The position numbers and the translations under genes are program-made. Under the pieces are notes generated by a model, which was not told where the DNA came from, did no database searches, and saw only the letters and a program-made list of their open reading frames with translations. 64,000 bases of DNA from Diphasiastrum complanatum (Eukaryota; Streptophyta; Lycopodiopsida; Lycopodiales; Lycopodiaceae): positions 42,535,760-42,599,759 of the forward strand of contig CM055092.1 in assembly GCA_029204225.1 (NCBI GenBank). The letters run 5' to 3'. Below, one piece after another: positions 10,607-23,764 of this stretch (within the stretch, counting starts at the first letter, position 1; each line of letters begins with the position of its first letter).

Positions 10607-11106
10607 AAATGTTCATTTGAAGGACGTTTTGTTCATTCCATCTATTACTAAGAAACTACTTAGTGTGAGTCAATTGCTAAGCAAAGGTCTTAAAGGGGAG
10701 TTTGATGGAGATGCTTGTATGACCAAAAGGAAGGATGTCTTGATTGCAAAAGGTAAAAGGCAAGGAAAGTTATTCAAACTAGATGCTTGTGTTATTGCTA
10801 ACCAAGAAATATCCATGCAAGAGATTTGGCATAAGAGGATGGGGCACTTCAAAGCATTCACATAGACTACCTTATACTAGATCTACAAAGCCTTTTCAAG
10901 TTGTACATTTGGATATTCATGCAATTACTACAATTAGCAATAGTGGAGCTAAGATGTATGTAACTTTCATTGATGAAGTTAGTAGATATTGTTGGGTATA
11001 TCTACTAAAGAGCAAAGATGAAGTGTATGATGTCTTTGTGAAGTTCAAGAATGCAAGGGAGAACCAATTTTCCACAAGGATCAGGTTCTTGAGGAGTGAC
11101 AATTGG
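10607..11106 (+). pseudogene. Ty1/copia GAG-pre-integrase and integrase fragment
   Basis: The first frame gives LKDVLFIPSITKKLLSVSQL, then GEFDGDACM and EIWHKRMGH, the GAG-pre-integrase domain. The usual zinc-finger half of the integrase is missing: after HKRMGH the frame jumps to STKPFQVVHLDIHA and YVTFIDEVSRYCWVYLLKS, the integrase core start. It ends near RFLRSDN. The same family is present at 46,944-47,190 with closely matching GEFDGDACM and KGKRQGKLFKLDA. It is a broken internal fragment. Confidence 0.88.
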
Positions 11107-11460
11107 TGAGTATATCTCTACCAAGTTCAAGGCCTTTTGTGATGATACTACGTTACACTGTATGTGTACTTTGTTGATCTATATGTCAAGTATCATCCAG
11201 TAAGTATAGTCGCTCTATGTAAATCTAAGATTAGAGTAATTAAGCATCTACAACTAATCAAGGAATTACAAGAGTGGCAGATTAGACACAACCTAGAATG
11301 TATCTGCTGACGTCATGCCATCAGATCAGATATCTGTACTTCTGGGTACTTGCATAATCTCGCTGGTACTCTTTGGAGCGTGGAGGGCAGGAGAAGTTTT
11401 TGTTTCCGTCGTTGGTTTCATTTTGGTCGTTTGCCTTCTCTCTTACTAGACCGCAAAAGA
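11107..11460. other. Non-coding flank of the copia pol fragment
   Basis: No gene. The sequence ATCAAGGAATTACAA and its surroundings (about 11,258-11,320) recur near 18,621-18,680, in each case just beyond the 3' end of a minus-strand copia pol tail. It probably represents the 3' end or LTR of that family. Confidence 0.45.
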
Positions 11461-14100
11461 TTATCGTGCCAGATCGCAAAAGATTCTCGTTCGTGAATCT
11501 TTCGTGTTCGTGAACCGTTCGTCTTTGTCTGCTTTGACTTTCGTGTTCGCAAACTGTTTGTCTTCATTTTCTTTGACTTTCATGTTCGCAAAATTTTTCG
11601 TGCTTTGTGTCTCTTGACTTTCATGTTCGTGAACATCTTCGTCAGGCTGAGGGTTGAAAGCTAGCAAGGCTTTGTAGTTAGAAACATTTTGTTTTTTCAA
11701 CTCTCTCTCAAAGCATGATAGCTTTACGATCCCGAGACTGCTCCTTTGTCTCTCAAAGAGTCCTTTTTTTAGGGCTTTAGTGAAGATGTCAACAACCATG
11801 TCTTTCGTTCCAATGAAGGTGGTCTGCAACATCTTCTTTTCAATTAGATCCCTTATCAAGTGGTACTTGATCGCAATGTGCTTCGTTCTGGAATGGAACA
11901 TGTGATCTTTCGACAGGTGTATTGTAGAGGTGTTGTCCATCTGCAAGAACAAGGGCTCGTTTCTTGTTTCACCCAATTCGTCCAGGAACTGTCTTAGCTA
12001 GATTATTTCGTTGGCCATCTTTGCTGCTGCAACATATTTTGCTTTGCAGGATGACTGGGCTACAACAGTCTGCTTCTCGCTGACCCAAATAATTGCTGCT
12101 CTTGATGCGATGGTGCATCCTCTTGAGATGCTTTTACAGTCGTCCTTGAGAGATGCCCAGCTAGCATCACTGTAGGAAAGTATCCTAAAACCTACACCAC
12201 GACAATAACACAACCCGTAATCCCTCGTTAATTGAAGATATTGCAAAATTCATTTCACAATCTTCCAATGTGTCGAGCCTAGATTCGTGCAAAATTGGTT
12301 CATCTTGAACACTGCATAAGCAATATCAAGACGTGTGTTGTCTGCAAGGTACATCAGTGATCCTATCAGCTTCTTGTAAGATGTGAGCTGCATGTGTTCT
12401 CTCTCTTCCTCAGTCTTTGGATAGTCGTCGCTTGTTAGCACCATCCCTGCGAGCATTGGAGTGTTCACTCCTTTGCAGTTTAGCATCCCAAAGTCCTCTA
12501 GGATCTTTTGAGTGTATATGGACTAGTGAAGGTATAACTTACCTCCCTCGTAGTCCCTTTCAATTTGTAAGCCTAGGTAACACCTGGCTTCTCCCGGATC
12601 CACTATCTCGAAATGTTTCAAGATGTCTGCCTTTACTTCAACAATTAGCTGCTCACTCCTGCAAAGTATCATAGTGTCGTCCACATACACAGCTACAATG
12701 ATGATCTGCCCATCTGTAACTCTGACATATACATTGGAATCAGCCAACAGAGGCTTGAATCCTAATGATTTTAGGACTTGATGATGACAAGAGAGAAGAT
12801 TTCAGAGTAGTCAATACCGTATCTTCGAGAAAAATCTTTCTCTACCAATCTTGTCTTGTATTTTGTCACATTCCCGTCTGGTCCGTATTTGAGCTTGAAG
12901 ACCCATTTGCATTTGACAGTCTTGTGCTTATGTGGTAATGGCTCTAGTGTCCATACCTAGTTCTTCCTCATGGACTCCATCTCTTTGTTCATGGCTTGGA
13001 TCCATCTGTCCTTTTCTAGACTGTCAATCGCCTCCTCGAAAGTCTGTGGTTCGCCACTGAACCCATAGAACTCTTCTGATGTGGAAGCTGAGCTGCCTGG
13101 CACATATCTTGCTAGCGCTCTTTGTGGTCTTGTCGACCTTTTGGGAGATCCTCCTGGAACATCTATGTCTTTGCCCTTGTCTACTCTGCTTGGTCCGGGA
13201 CCATCTTGGTTTACAGGAACTCTGGCAGCAGGTTGCCTCTCGAATCTTTCTTCGTCAGATTCGTCGTTCGAATGGGAGATGACTCAAAAATCTTCGTTTT
13301 CGTGTTCGTCCTCTGCTCCCTCTGTCATTGGTGGTAGGTCATAGTACTGTCTCTCCAGAACTTCGTAGCTGACAAGATTGTCATTGGCCATTGTCCTGCT
13401 CTCATCGAATCTGACATCTCTCACTATTTTCATAGTGTTCATGTCTGGCATGTAGACTCTGTAGTATGACGAGTTGTTGTCATAACCTACCAGAAGTCCC
13501 TACTCGGCTTTCTCATCAAGCTTCTTTTGAAGCTTATCAGGAATATGTGCATAAGCTACACAGCCAAAGATTTTGACGTGAGACCGGTTGGGCTTTCTAC
13601 CCCACTATAGCTCATGTGGTGTCATGTGAGGAACACCAGACTTGCCTGTTTAGTTCTGGATGTATGCGGCTATAGCTACTGCTTCAGCCACAATGCCCTT
13701 GGAGCTTTCGAGTAGGCCATCATGCATCTGGCTGCTTCCATCAGGGTCCTGTTCTTTCGTTCAGCAACACCATTGTGCAGCGGTGTGTAGGCTGCAGTTC
13801 TTCTGTGAATGATGCCACGATCATTGAAAAAGTCAGTGAAGCGATTTGAGATGTATTCGCCACCTCGATCTGTTCTGATCTGTTTCACTTTACTACCTGT
13901 ACATCTTTCAGCCCAATTCACATATTTTGTGAATTTATCAAGTGCTTTAGATTTATTCTAAATAAAATACACTCTGGCAAATTTGATATAATCATCAATA
14001 AAGGTTATATAATACTTTGAGCCTCCTACTGAGATCACATTGAATGGTCTACATATGTCAGAATGCACTAACTCTAGAATCTTAGTCGTTCTGTAGCTTT
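11461..14100 (-). pseudogene. Ty1/copia pol: integrase, reverse transcriptase, RNase H with charged C-terminal tail
   Basis: Reading down from about 14,000: the integrase core (IRTDRGGEYISNRF, then YTPLHNGVAERKNRTLMEAA, 13,921-13,676), the GRKPNRSHVKIFGCVAYAH link, a polar spacer, the reverse transcriptase entry (KWVFKLKYGPDG), the catalytic box VAVYVDDTMIL (12,747-12,523), then RNase H with SYSDASWASLKDDCKS, VAQSSCKAKYVAA and the end block KHIAIKYHLIRDLI (11,976-11,850). Past the usual RNase H end a Lys/Glu-rich tail repeats units like FANTKVKADKDE. A handful of stops and frameshifts disable it, but most of pol is still readable, so it is moderately young. The gag is absent; the 5' side ends near 14,100. 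Confidence 0.92.
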
Positions 14101-14960
14101 GTCAGAAAACATCACACGCATCCCTACATCTGCTATTCTTGCTACAAAGAGCAAGTAAAAACCACTACCAATTATTAAGCAATCAAAATCAAAAATTCAA
14201 TTCACTGTTTGATTCTCAACCCTACTGCATTAATTTCCATCAAGCACGCAAGACATGCGACATTAAACTGATTTTTGACCATTATGGAATTTTACGTAAA
14301 ATCAAGTTCTACGGAAATTGTCAGCTATAAAACCTAGTTTTGTATCTATCAGTCAGAGCACATGCGTATAACCACTCAAAACAGATCTAAACCACTCATG
14401 CATGTCAAAATCACTTTGAAAATCACCATACAGACATTTCATACAAGCACAATACCTTAAAATAGGAAATTGACTTGCATGCAATCAGAACAATTCGAAA
14501 TTCTACCAATTTTGCTCACAAAATTGCAAAACTTCAGATGATCACAACTTTGGCTATAGGACACCAATTGGGTGTTGTAACAGAGGGAGACCTAGTGAAC
14601 AAGACTCTTGCCACGTCAGCTTGCCACCTAGGATTCACACGTGCGAGTTTAGAACAACCAAAAAACCTGTAAGAGGGCACATTTTTCAAGCCCAATCTGC
14701 CTAAAATCATGCAAACACTCAACCAAGCCTAAAAGTGATAGTTCATAAACCTAAATTGAGTTTTGACCTACAAAAAATCAATTCTACGTATGCAAAATGC
14801 TTGATTAGTAGAAATCAATCTAGCACACTCTAGAATTGGTAACTCCTCCAAATCCTTGCTAAATATGGCTGATCCTTGACTTTCTATCATAATTTAAGCC
14901 TCTTTAAACAAGAGCTTATAAGATTTGGCTCATGAGTTTTTTCTTACAACATGTAGCTTT
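14101..14960 (-). other. Degenerate copia leader with decayed primer-binding site
   Basis: No gene. From about 14,740 to 14,940 it parallels the leader at 8,850-9,046, including the TTTTGA-CTACAAAAAATC and CTAGCA-CTCTAGA segments. The motif AAGAGCTTATAAGATTTGG near 14,910 stands where the other copy has its primer-binding site. Confidence 0.45.
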
Positions 14961-15080
14961 ATTATACACAATATGTACACTTTCATGGTCACATAGTAAG
15001 CAAGGTCAAGCCAAGAAGGCCAAAGCTCTAAACATTCACTAAGATGCATTCAAGGTTGTGCCTACATGCACACTTTCCAC

Positions 15081-15184
15081 CAACTCCACTACCACTTAAC
15101 CTAGATTGAAGCCTCACCTATTTGGAGGCACTTCCAACTCCACTACCACTTAACCTAGAAGACTCACCTATGTGGAGGCACTTC
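15081..15184. repeat. Tandem duplication, unit about 50-54 bp
   Basis: Two adjacent copies beginning CAACTCCACTACCACTTAAC and ending GGAGGCACTTC. The second copy lacks a few bases. Confidence 0.85.
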
Positions 15185-16283
15185 CAACTCTTGTCCAATT
15201 GAGGAGTTTCTTAAAATTCCTATTGGCGTTTGTCCTCGTACAAATATGGAACTTTTTTACTTCTCCTTGAGGTCATGATCAATGTTGGGTGGGTATGGAT
15301 TGAAAATTCCAAATTGGTAGATATGAGTAAAAGTATTGGAATATTGATAATTGAAACTTGCAATTTCTAGTAATCATTCAATATTGATATTTGACGGATA
15401 TGAAAAAATGACACTACTTGGCTAATATCGTGAGTTAAGTCGGGCTAATACCAATTAATACATGTCAATATGCCCCACAAAATCACATACCCTAATGGAT
15501 ATATGGAATGTTGCATTTTCTATGTTAGCAATACCCATAACCGCCATTTATACAACTCCTAAATTTTCACATACACTAACGCAACAAATAGGTTTTATGC
15601 CCATCCTACATAGGAGTTTGGAATTCACCCATAGATGAGTTGGATAAGAGTGGTAGATGTGACAATGATGATGGAGTCTCAAATCTTGGTCTATGCGTAC
15701 ACGTGACATTTTACTATGTACTTTTGGAATCATTTGCCAAAGACCTATAATTCATTGAAAAAGGCCTATAACATATGTTCACTTACCAAAAAAAAAAAAT
15801 TGTAGGTTTCCATGGCCTACGTGTTTGAGCCCCTTATAGGATACGAGCCTATCAAATAATAAATTCTAGGATTTTATTTTCATAGAAATTAGTAATTAAA
15901 TGTTTTTAGCTTAAGACTATACATAATTAATTTGGCTCTTGGCTCTAGTACATTTTTTATTTGTCCCATACGTTTTAACAAACTGGAAGCCATTTTAGTC
16001 TCTTGTAAGAAAATAAAGACCATTCAAGTATTTTAACATTGTTATTAAATTTTATTATGAATCAAAATGCACAGAGTAAACATTTTGATATTGATCATTA
16101 CATTACCTAAAGTTGAAATCCACATAAAAAAGGGTTTTTGAGGGTTCTTAAGAGATTTTATTTGTTTTTCTAGCTTTCTTAGTATAAAGCCAATAATTGG
16201 TGAGTTTTATTTGTATGAGTTGCTCAAAAGCCTATCAAGAAAAAATTAATAGATTTTGTGTTAGGTTGTTAAAAAAGTTTTTC
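15185..16283. other. AT-rich stretch without genes; contains a dispersed repeat
   Basis: No coding frame is supported. About 15,800-15,990 (TGTAGGTTT... then ATTTTATTTT... TTAGCTTAAGA) resembles 61,930-62,060, so it is a copy of a dispersed non-coding repeat of unknown class. Confidence 0.45.
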
Positions 16284-16333
16284 GCAAGCACTGGTCTGAC
16301 TAAGCCGTGCAAGCACTGGTCTGACTCAGCCGT
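16284..16333. repeat. Direct tandem repeat, 2 x 25 bp
   Basis: Two adjacent 25-bp units starting GCAAGCACTGGTCTGACT that differ at one base. Confidence 0.9.
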
Positions 16334-16574
16334 GCTTTGGTGTGTCACTTGCAAGATTTTTAAAGTTTCCCTCCAATTATACAAAAAAGGAGAAGGAAGA
16401 AATAGAAGTCAACCTAATGAACACACACATGTACTATGGCATAAGCCTTAAAAGTAGATCTTTAGGCTTTAGGTAACTTAATACATTCCCAACTCAAGTT
16501 AGAATAAAATAGTAGGCATCAGGCTGATGGATATCCACTTTACAGGCTATGCCGCACTCGCGTCACTGCCACTG

Positions 16575-16736
16575 CTACTGGTAACTGGGTTGAGCTCTCT
16601 CTGGAGTCTGGACAGTGGAGTATGCTCCTGCACTCTCCACAGGTGGAAGTAATGCGACTGGCTGCAGTCCTGACTGAGTGAGTCCTGCTTCCTCCTGCAG
16701 CAAACAGGAGTTCAAACCATAGCTGAGCTCTGAATT
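16575..16736 (-). pseudogene. Possible terminal exon of a host gene (or gene fragment)
   Basis: On the minus strand, after a possible splice acceptor (CCTGATCAG), 53 codons without a stop lead to a TAG at 16,577-16,575. The product ends STVQTPERAQPSYQ and is rich in Gln, Ser, Pro and Leu, like the tail of a regulatory protein. The stretch is clearly more GC-rich than its surroundings. I do not recognise a family and no upstream exon could be confirmed. It may equally be a gene fragment carried by a transposon, or chance. Confidence 0.25.
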
Positions 16737-17334
16737 CTGATCAGGTTACGTCTGTTTAGGCTTTGGGCGGCACAGGACCGTGGACATTTCACAATAGTAC
16801 ATACATTATACATATATGTCATTACACACAGCCATGAGATTTGAATCTACCTCCACCGTGCACGGACAAGAAGCTACACAATCAAAATTTCAAATGCAAA
16901 TCCATCTCACAGAATTCATCATTTGGAATTCGGTGTTGTCCTATGCTGCAGTAAGGAATGATTCATTGTGCAGTGTGCATGTGCAGGATGCAGAAACACT
17001 GAAACTTGGAGCTTTTATAGGTCAGTGTCCTCCTGAGTCCTCATTCATTTCAGTTTTCAGTGTATTAGACACCGTGCAATGTGCATTTTCTTCCAGCCTA
17101 TTCCAGGCAGAGTCTAGACGAATTAGCGGCATTTGTTTCCTTCTTCTGGGTCTGAGCAGCGAGCGTTCTGTACATCCAAATATTCGATGGACTCGCACAT
17201 CTAGCAGGCTAACATACGTAGTACAGCAATGATCAGGATAAATTTGAATACGACGAACCACCTTCTTGCCTTCCCTTTGCAGAATGTATGTATAAGTATT
17301 TTCTTTGATCTTATATCATTACTCATAACTAACA
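16737..17334. other. No gene confirmed
   Basis: A 138-codon open frame on the plus strand (16,816-17,232) and overlapping frames on the other strand show no recognisable domain. I give none of them as a gene. Confidence 0.4.
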
Positions 17335-17405
17335 ATGTATAGCATCCAAAGTTTCTTTGGTCTCAACGTTCGAGACTCCCATTGGAAACCAAGAAGCATT
17401 ACTCA
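17335..17405 (+). repeat. tRNA-like SINE fragment (B-box half)
   Basis: CATCCAAAGTTTCTTTGGTC, then a GTTCGAGACTC polymerase III B-box-like segment and GGAAACCAAGAAGCA, match a more complete copy at 62,345-62,435. The A-box half is missing here. Confidence 0.45.
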
Positions 17406-18115
17406 GAACTAACAATGTCTAGCATAAAAAACTGCTATTGTCTTGTTGCCTCTAGGAGAGAAGAGATTTGCCAAGTTTAGTTGGAAATTTAAACTTCTTG
17501 AGATATCTTATCTTCCTTGATCTAGATTTAATGTTCACGAGATAAGAGTATCACCCATTATATCCCTACAATGTGAGCATGAGTGTGATTGCAATCCAAT
17601 AACAATGAGTTTGCAAGCCAATGAGTTTGAGGCTTGCAAAAGCTTGGGCTAGCATTTAGCTCAACCTGTTATCGAGCATACTATATGTCACAAAAATCTT
17701 ATTGGTAGATCAATCATGCCACATGGCATCAGCTTGGCCTAAAGCTTGCATATGTGGGGCTAACAAACATCTATGGTCCATATGTCTTAAAATCAATGTT
17801 CCCAACAAAACACTTTTACCACAATATTGTATATATGTAGCGTCAAGGGCGACAATAAGGCATCTCATTAACACAAGGCACGGTACCAAGACAATGTGGA
17901 GGGCATGTTTGCAAATTCTCAATGAATATCACATCACCCTGGACATGAGCATCTCCAATTGTTTCACCACACTTTGTTGAGGAATAAACAACGGGGTTTT
18001 AAATCCTCAGTTTTGTTAATTTTCTAAAAAATTATGCCAAACATCAGCTAATGGTCCATTTTGTACTACTATTACACCAAAAGATTGAAGAGAATCTCAG
18101 ACACGAATTGTTTTC
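17406..18115. other. No gene seen
   Basis: Only short, overlapping frames on both strands (near 17,700-17,980), without a recognisable product. Confidence 0.45.
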
Positions 18116-18640
18116 GCTCTGCTACCACTGATGGGAAGAGTTCTTACAGAAACAAACCCAGATGAAATTCGATTCTGTCCTCGGGTCTACTGCCCTCTGT
18201 GACAGGATCTACAATCCTCCAAGGTGAGGACAGACACTGTTGACCCACGTATAATTCACTTATGCATTCTACAAGGTTAAAACCAGTGTGCAGAAAACAT
18301 ACAACCATCAGACAATAAATCATTTGATCATGTTCAAGACAAGAAACTCTTCTGCATAAACATCTACTGTATTATCAAAGAATTTCTTAAGCGTTGTTGT
18401 GACAGAACACACAACGCGTCAGAGCAAGAGAAACTGTCTTTTGCAAAAATTTAAAAAAAAAAAAACTTGTCGCGCTTACTAGTGGACTTCTTGAACATTG
18501 GCTTGTTGGCTACACAGTGCACAACATACATTGGTATATTGCCAAATCCATTACATCTACATCTTCTTAATCAATAATTAAGATCTACATGTATGTAGAG
18601 AGGAGGACAAGATTTTGCTGATCAAGGAATTACAATAACG
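18116..18640 (-). repeat. Possible LTR with decayed primer-binding site
   Basis: GCTCTGCTACCA (18,116-18,127) differs by one base from the complement of the tRNA-Met primer site and is followed by TGATGGGAAG. The right boundary is not visible. To the right lies a minus-strand copia pol tail, which would make this a 3' LTR, while the primer site on the left would make it a 5' LTR; the conflict is unresolved. Confidence 0.3.
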
Positions 18641-18990
18641 GCTGATTGGGCACGTCCCAACGGTATCCTGTCAGACTCTGGAGGATGACGTCCTCCTGGT
18701 ACTTCCTCGATCTCCTTTGTACTTTGATGCATGGAGATCTGCCACCCCTTGGGTCTTCGTGTCTTCTTCTCCCTCTTTGGCCTTGCCAGTAGGTTGCCTT
18801 GGGTCCTCGAACCTTTTACCTTCGTGTTTCGTGTGACCTTCAATCAACAAACGTTTGATCGTTGTCTTCGTGTCTTCGATTCTCAGAGCTTTTCTGTTCG
18901 GGTCCACATAGCTCCCTTGTTTTTCTTCTACCTTGAGGTCTAAAGCTATCAAAGTTGTGGCTAGAAACAATTTGTTTCTTCAAAGATGTG
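18641..18990 (-). pseudogene. Copia pol C-terminal charged tail, fragment
   Basis: Minus-strand frame of about 100 codons that is Lys/Glu-rich (KVEEKQGSYVDPNRKALRIE, TKHEGKRFEDPRQP). Its start, with KKQIVSSHNF-type codons just upstream, parallels the region after RNase H in the copia pol at 11,461-14,100, and the flank beyond its 3' end matches too. RNase H itself is not present. It is a 3' remnant of a related copia element. Confidence 0.5.
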
Positions 18991-19937
<947 letters not shown>

Positions 19938-19940
19938 TAA

Positions 19941-22900
19941 TATTCTTCCCTCCTTAAACTGCTTCTATCCTTAGAAGCTCCTCAAAACATGAAAGAATTA
20001 CAGCTCCTTTAACTTTCAATATTAACCGAGAAAATCATTATCCTTAGTTTGACTTTCATATCAAACAAGTACTTAGAGATAAATCTATTTCCAATAGTTA
20101 ATATCTGTTCTGGAGTACAAACTCTGGTTTAAAAAGTACACTAAGTGATATATTTTCTCAACAGGATTACACTAAACACAAGTTAGTAATATCACCTTCA
20201 TGTAAAGCACTTACATGAACCACAGAGTGAAATATTTCCTAACTTAGGAGATTAAAGTTAAAGAAAAAAAATGATTATTACAGTCTGAAATCATCCATAA
20301 TGTCTGGCAGACAATTCATAAAAAACTTCCAAGTACAAGTATCCTTCGAATCCAATTCTAAGATATGATAATCCATTCAACTAGAATCTCTAGGAGAATC
20401 ATTAAGATATAGAATGATTAAAACTCAATTCCGAGTATCCCAAATACTCTTTTGAGTTAGATGCTCTTATTTCTAACACCAAATGCTAGAAAATAACATT
20501 CGTTCATCTTAATAGACTTGTCTGTCTCCTACGATAACTGGAGATCTAATCAAACGAAAAACTGTACTCAAGCATCTACAGACCATAAACTGTAGCAGAA
20601 TACCATCCACTAAATAGATTAGATTCTGCACAAATAAAATACTTATTTTGTGAGAATGTCTATGAGATCCATAGGTTCTCAATACTACTGGAGTAGAGAG
20701 ATCCAAAACACTGATTTGAATTCTTACTCAAATAATAGATCAAGAATTAATCACCACACTCAAGAATCATCACCATTCTTTTGAATCCTCTGACAAAAAT
20801 TAAGTATCTTTTTATGATTCGTCAATCATAAATATTTAGATTCATATGATTCGTTAGTCATAATTTTCTAAAATCCAAAACCATACTTAATCATTTATAG
20901 GATACTGGAGTTTATGTCCAACATAACTCAAGAAAAAGTAAGATTCATTCCAGTAAGAAAATACTGGATTTAGGAATATTCTACAAACAAGATTCTTTAA
21001 TTGAAATGCAAGATTCAAGTTCTATAACAACTGGTAATTAAAGATTGAACGCATACCAAAATGACAATCATCTTCAACTACAAAAACTTTATATTACAAT
21101 CTAGAATCAAATCTAGATACTCAAAGTCTTGCTGAATATCAATTTAGTTATTATTCTTGGATTCAATATGACTCGTTATCCAATTGAGTGCTCTGGGATA
21201 CAATCACTAATGAGCTGAGTCTATTCCTTAACTAAGGAATACTCTATCTCAAGGATACTGTATATCTAATGCACATAATTTTAACTAATGAACCCAAATG
21301 ATTCACTAATCATGCATCTTACAAGCAATAATATAAATCAAAACCATCAGTTTTTGGTGAATCCACATCACATTGATCGTTTTACCAATTAACTTCATCT
21401 TGGAGTAATCAACTACTCAAGCTAATTGCCAATGATTTAGAAATCTCAATGTCCAGGTGCAGCTTTTAATTATACATGTATAACACCACATTTAGATCCT
21501 TATCCAAATCATTTATTAGTTAACTCCCCTCCTTTCAAAGAAATTATCAATTTCAATAAAAGTTAACTGGAAAGATGATATATGAAAATATCCAAACACA
21601 TGAAAAAGTCAATAATAAGTGCATTCCACAAAAGGATTTACTCAATCACAATCAGGAGTTTTCCTTCAAATATTTTTAACCCAAGTGACAGAAACTACCA
21701 TTCTATCTACTTACACAAAAAGAGATTTCCAAGGTTTAAGACATTGAACCACTTTGACTTTAGAATTTATCTGAATTCCAAGTCTATTCACAAAAGTAGT
21801 AGTTTATATGACATAATAGACTTTCAAAAGAATAACTTCATGCTGGAAAGAATCATATAAACCAGTCTGATGTCTTATATTCGAGAAATTGCTAAGAAGT
21901 AAAGGATTAATTAAGAAAGTGAGAAATAGATTTGAGGGCCTCTGATTTTTCAAATAATGAGATACCACATTGGAATCTAGATTAGACCTCAAAATTTTCC
22001 AAAATACCCCACATTTAATCAAACAGTTTGATTTTTCCCATATCGCGACTAGGTACTAAAATACACCATTGATCATCAGATTTTTACAGTCCTAGAATTT
22101 CTTTTCTAAAATTACTGATGTCCCATACCATCAGCTTTTCCTTCCAAAAAACCCTTAACCGCCTTATTTGATATTCTAGAGATCCACTGATCATCTAGTT
22201 GTCCTTTAAATGTAAAAAAAAGAATTCTCCTAGGAAAAAAAGTTTGAAACAGTTTCATCTCTATCCCATATCTGGGTAGAATTATTAATATACCAACCAT
22301 CATAGGATTTTAACTGGAAATGAAATCAGTTTTACTTTTGATCAGTTCCTATTATTACGATTTTTCCAATAAAATTGGATTGTTTGCCCTTTTCACTTAC
22401 TGGCTTAAGAATCACTCCATTAAAGTTATCTGTAATTAATGAGAAATAACATTGGATTCAGATACTTTCTACACTGTATTCACTCCAAATAATATTGTTG
22501 AATAAAGAATTACCTCCAAATACTATGAATTTTCCACCATTAATTATTTAACAAGTATCTCAAAAGCTTTGGTTTGTTCAATTTTAATGACCAAAATCAT
22601 CAAAATCACAATAACCAACTGATCGGAGTTCTACCATTTGAAAAGGAGAAAACAAAACACAATTTAACTCTATTCACTGGGAGTACCAATACTCCAGAAT
22701 TAATTGGTTTAAATAGCATCGTATCAAGGAATCGGATTCCTAGACCAGTTATATGCCTGAGAATTGTACCACTCCCTTCGTTCCGTCAAGACCACCGAAA
22801 ACCGATTAATACTGCTTGACCACGAACAATGGTACTCAAGTTCCACAAAACCGGTTTAGCCAAAAATGTCAAAGTAATAAAGTCTAAAAACATGTGTATT

Positions 22901-23650
22901 GCTCCTAGAGAAAGGAAATCCAAATTCCTTCAACCCCTTTGAGACAAGAAACAATACAAAATCCAAGGCTAAATTTTGACAAACAAACACCAAGAAATCG
23001 AAATTGCTCTAACTGGGTGTTATTAGCTTGAACTTTCAGAGTTGTTTTAGAAAATCGATTTCGAACTAACTCACGGCTAAAAAATGTCAAAATTATTTGC
23101 AAGCCTTGATTGACAAGCATGTAAAAGCATTGATGCAAACAGTTAGCCAATTCCAAATTGCCGACCATTTTCAAACATGCATGCACAAGCCCAAAAGTAA
23201 AAATTTATTTTTATTTTTTTTACAAAAGGCCATGGGCCCCTCCAGGAAAAAGCAAACCCTAATAGGTTTCGTTTCAAGAGAAAGGAATCTCGTTTGTGTG
23301 GCCGCCACTATGTGCTTCTCTACAGAAAGGAAACACTCTCTCCATAGGCATCGCAGAAGGAGAACAACAATCAGTGGAGGAAATTGACTATCCTCTATTG
23401 TCTCACCGCAGATACAGAGAGCTATCAAGCCGAACCAACACTGAAATTTTGAAAACAACCATCGCTGGAGGAAAAGAGCTATCCTCTGTTGCTTCCGCGG
23501 TTCAAACAAATTGTTTTCCAACGTTGGAACTCGATGGCTACCTCAACGCTGACCACACGCTCGTTCAACTAAACAAGGTGATCGGATGCGATTACGAAAG
23601 GCCCTGCATGTTGTTATGATTTTGTAGCACAGTGCACTCTGGAGAAATGT
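19941..23650 (-). other. Long non-coding interior of the large LTR element
   Basis: About 3.7 kb of AT-rich DNA with only short random frames. No gag-pol motif was found on either strand. GC content rises near 23,270-23,620 (CTATCCTCTATTG / CTATCCTCTGTTG repeats) but gives no recognisable protein. Confidence 0.55.
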
Positions 23651-23764
23651 TAGGCCTGGGGAGTTGGATAAAGAATGCAAGTATTAATTATGGAGGGAAT
23701 CAAAGACAAAACATTTATAGAGGTAACATATATAGGGAGTTCATTGTAGCTTGATTTTTTTTGT

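Noticed and set aside
12417-13344. Plus-strand frames of 60-87 codons
   Set aside because: They lie antisense to a well-supported copia pol with integrase, RT and RNase H motifs.
16816-17232. A 138-codon plus-strand frame as a gene
   Set aside because: Low similarity to any family, overlapping frames on the other strand and no promoter or splice support.
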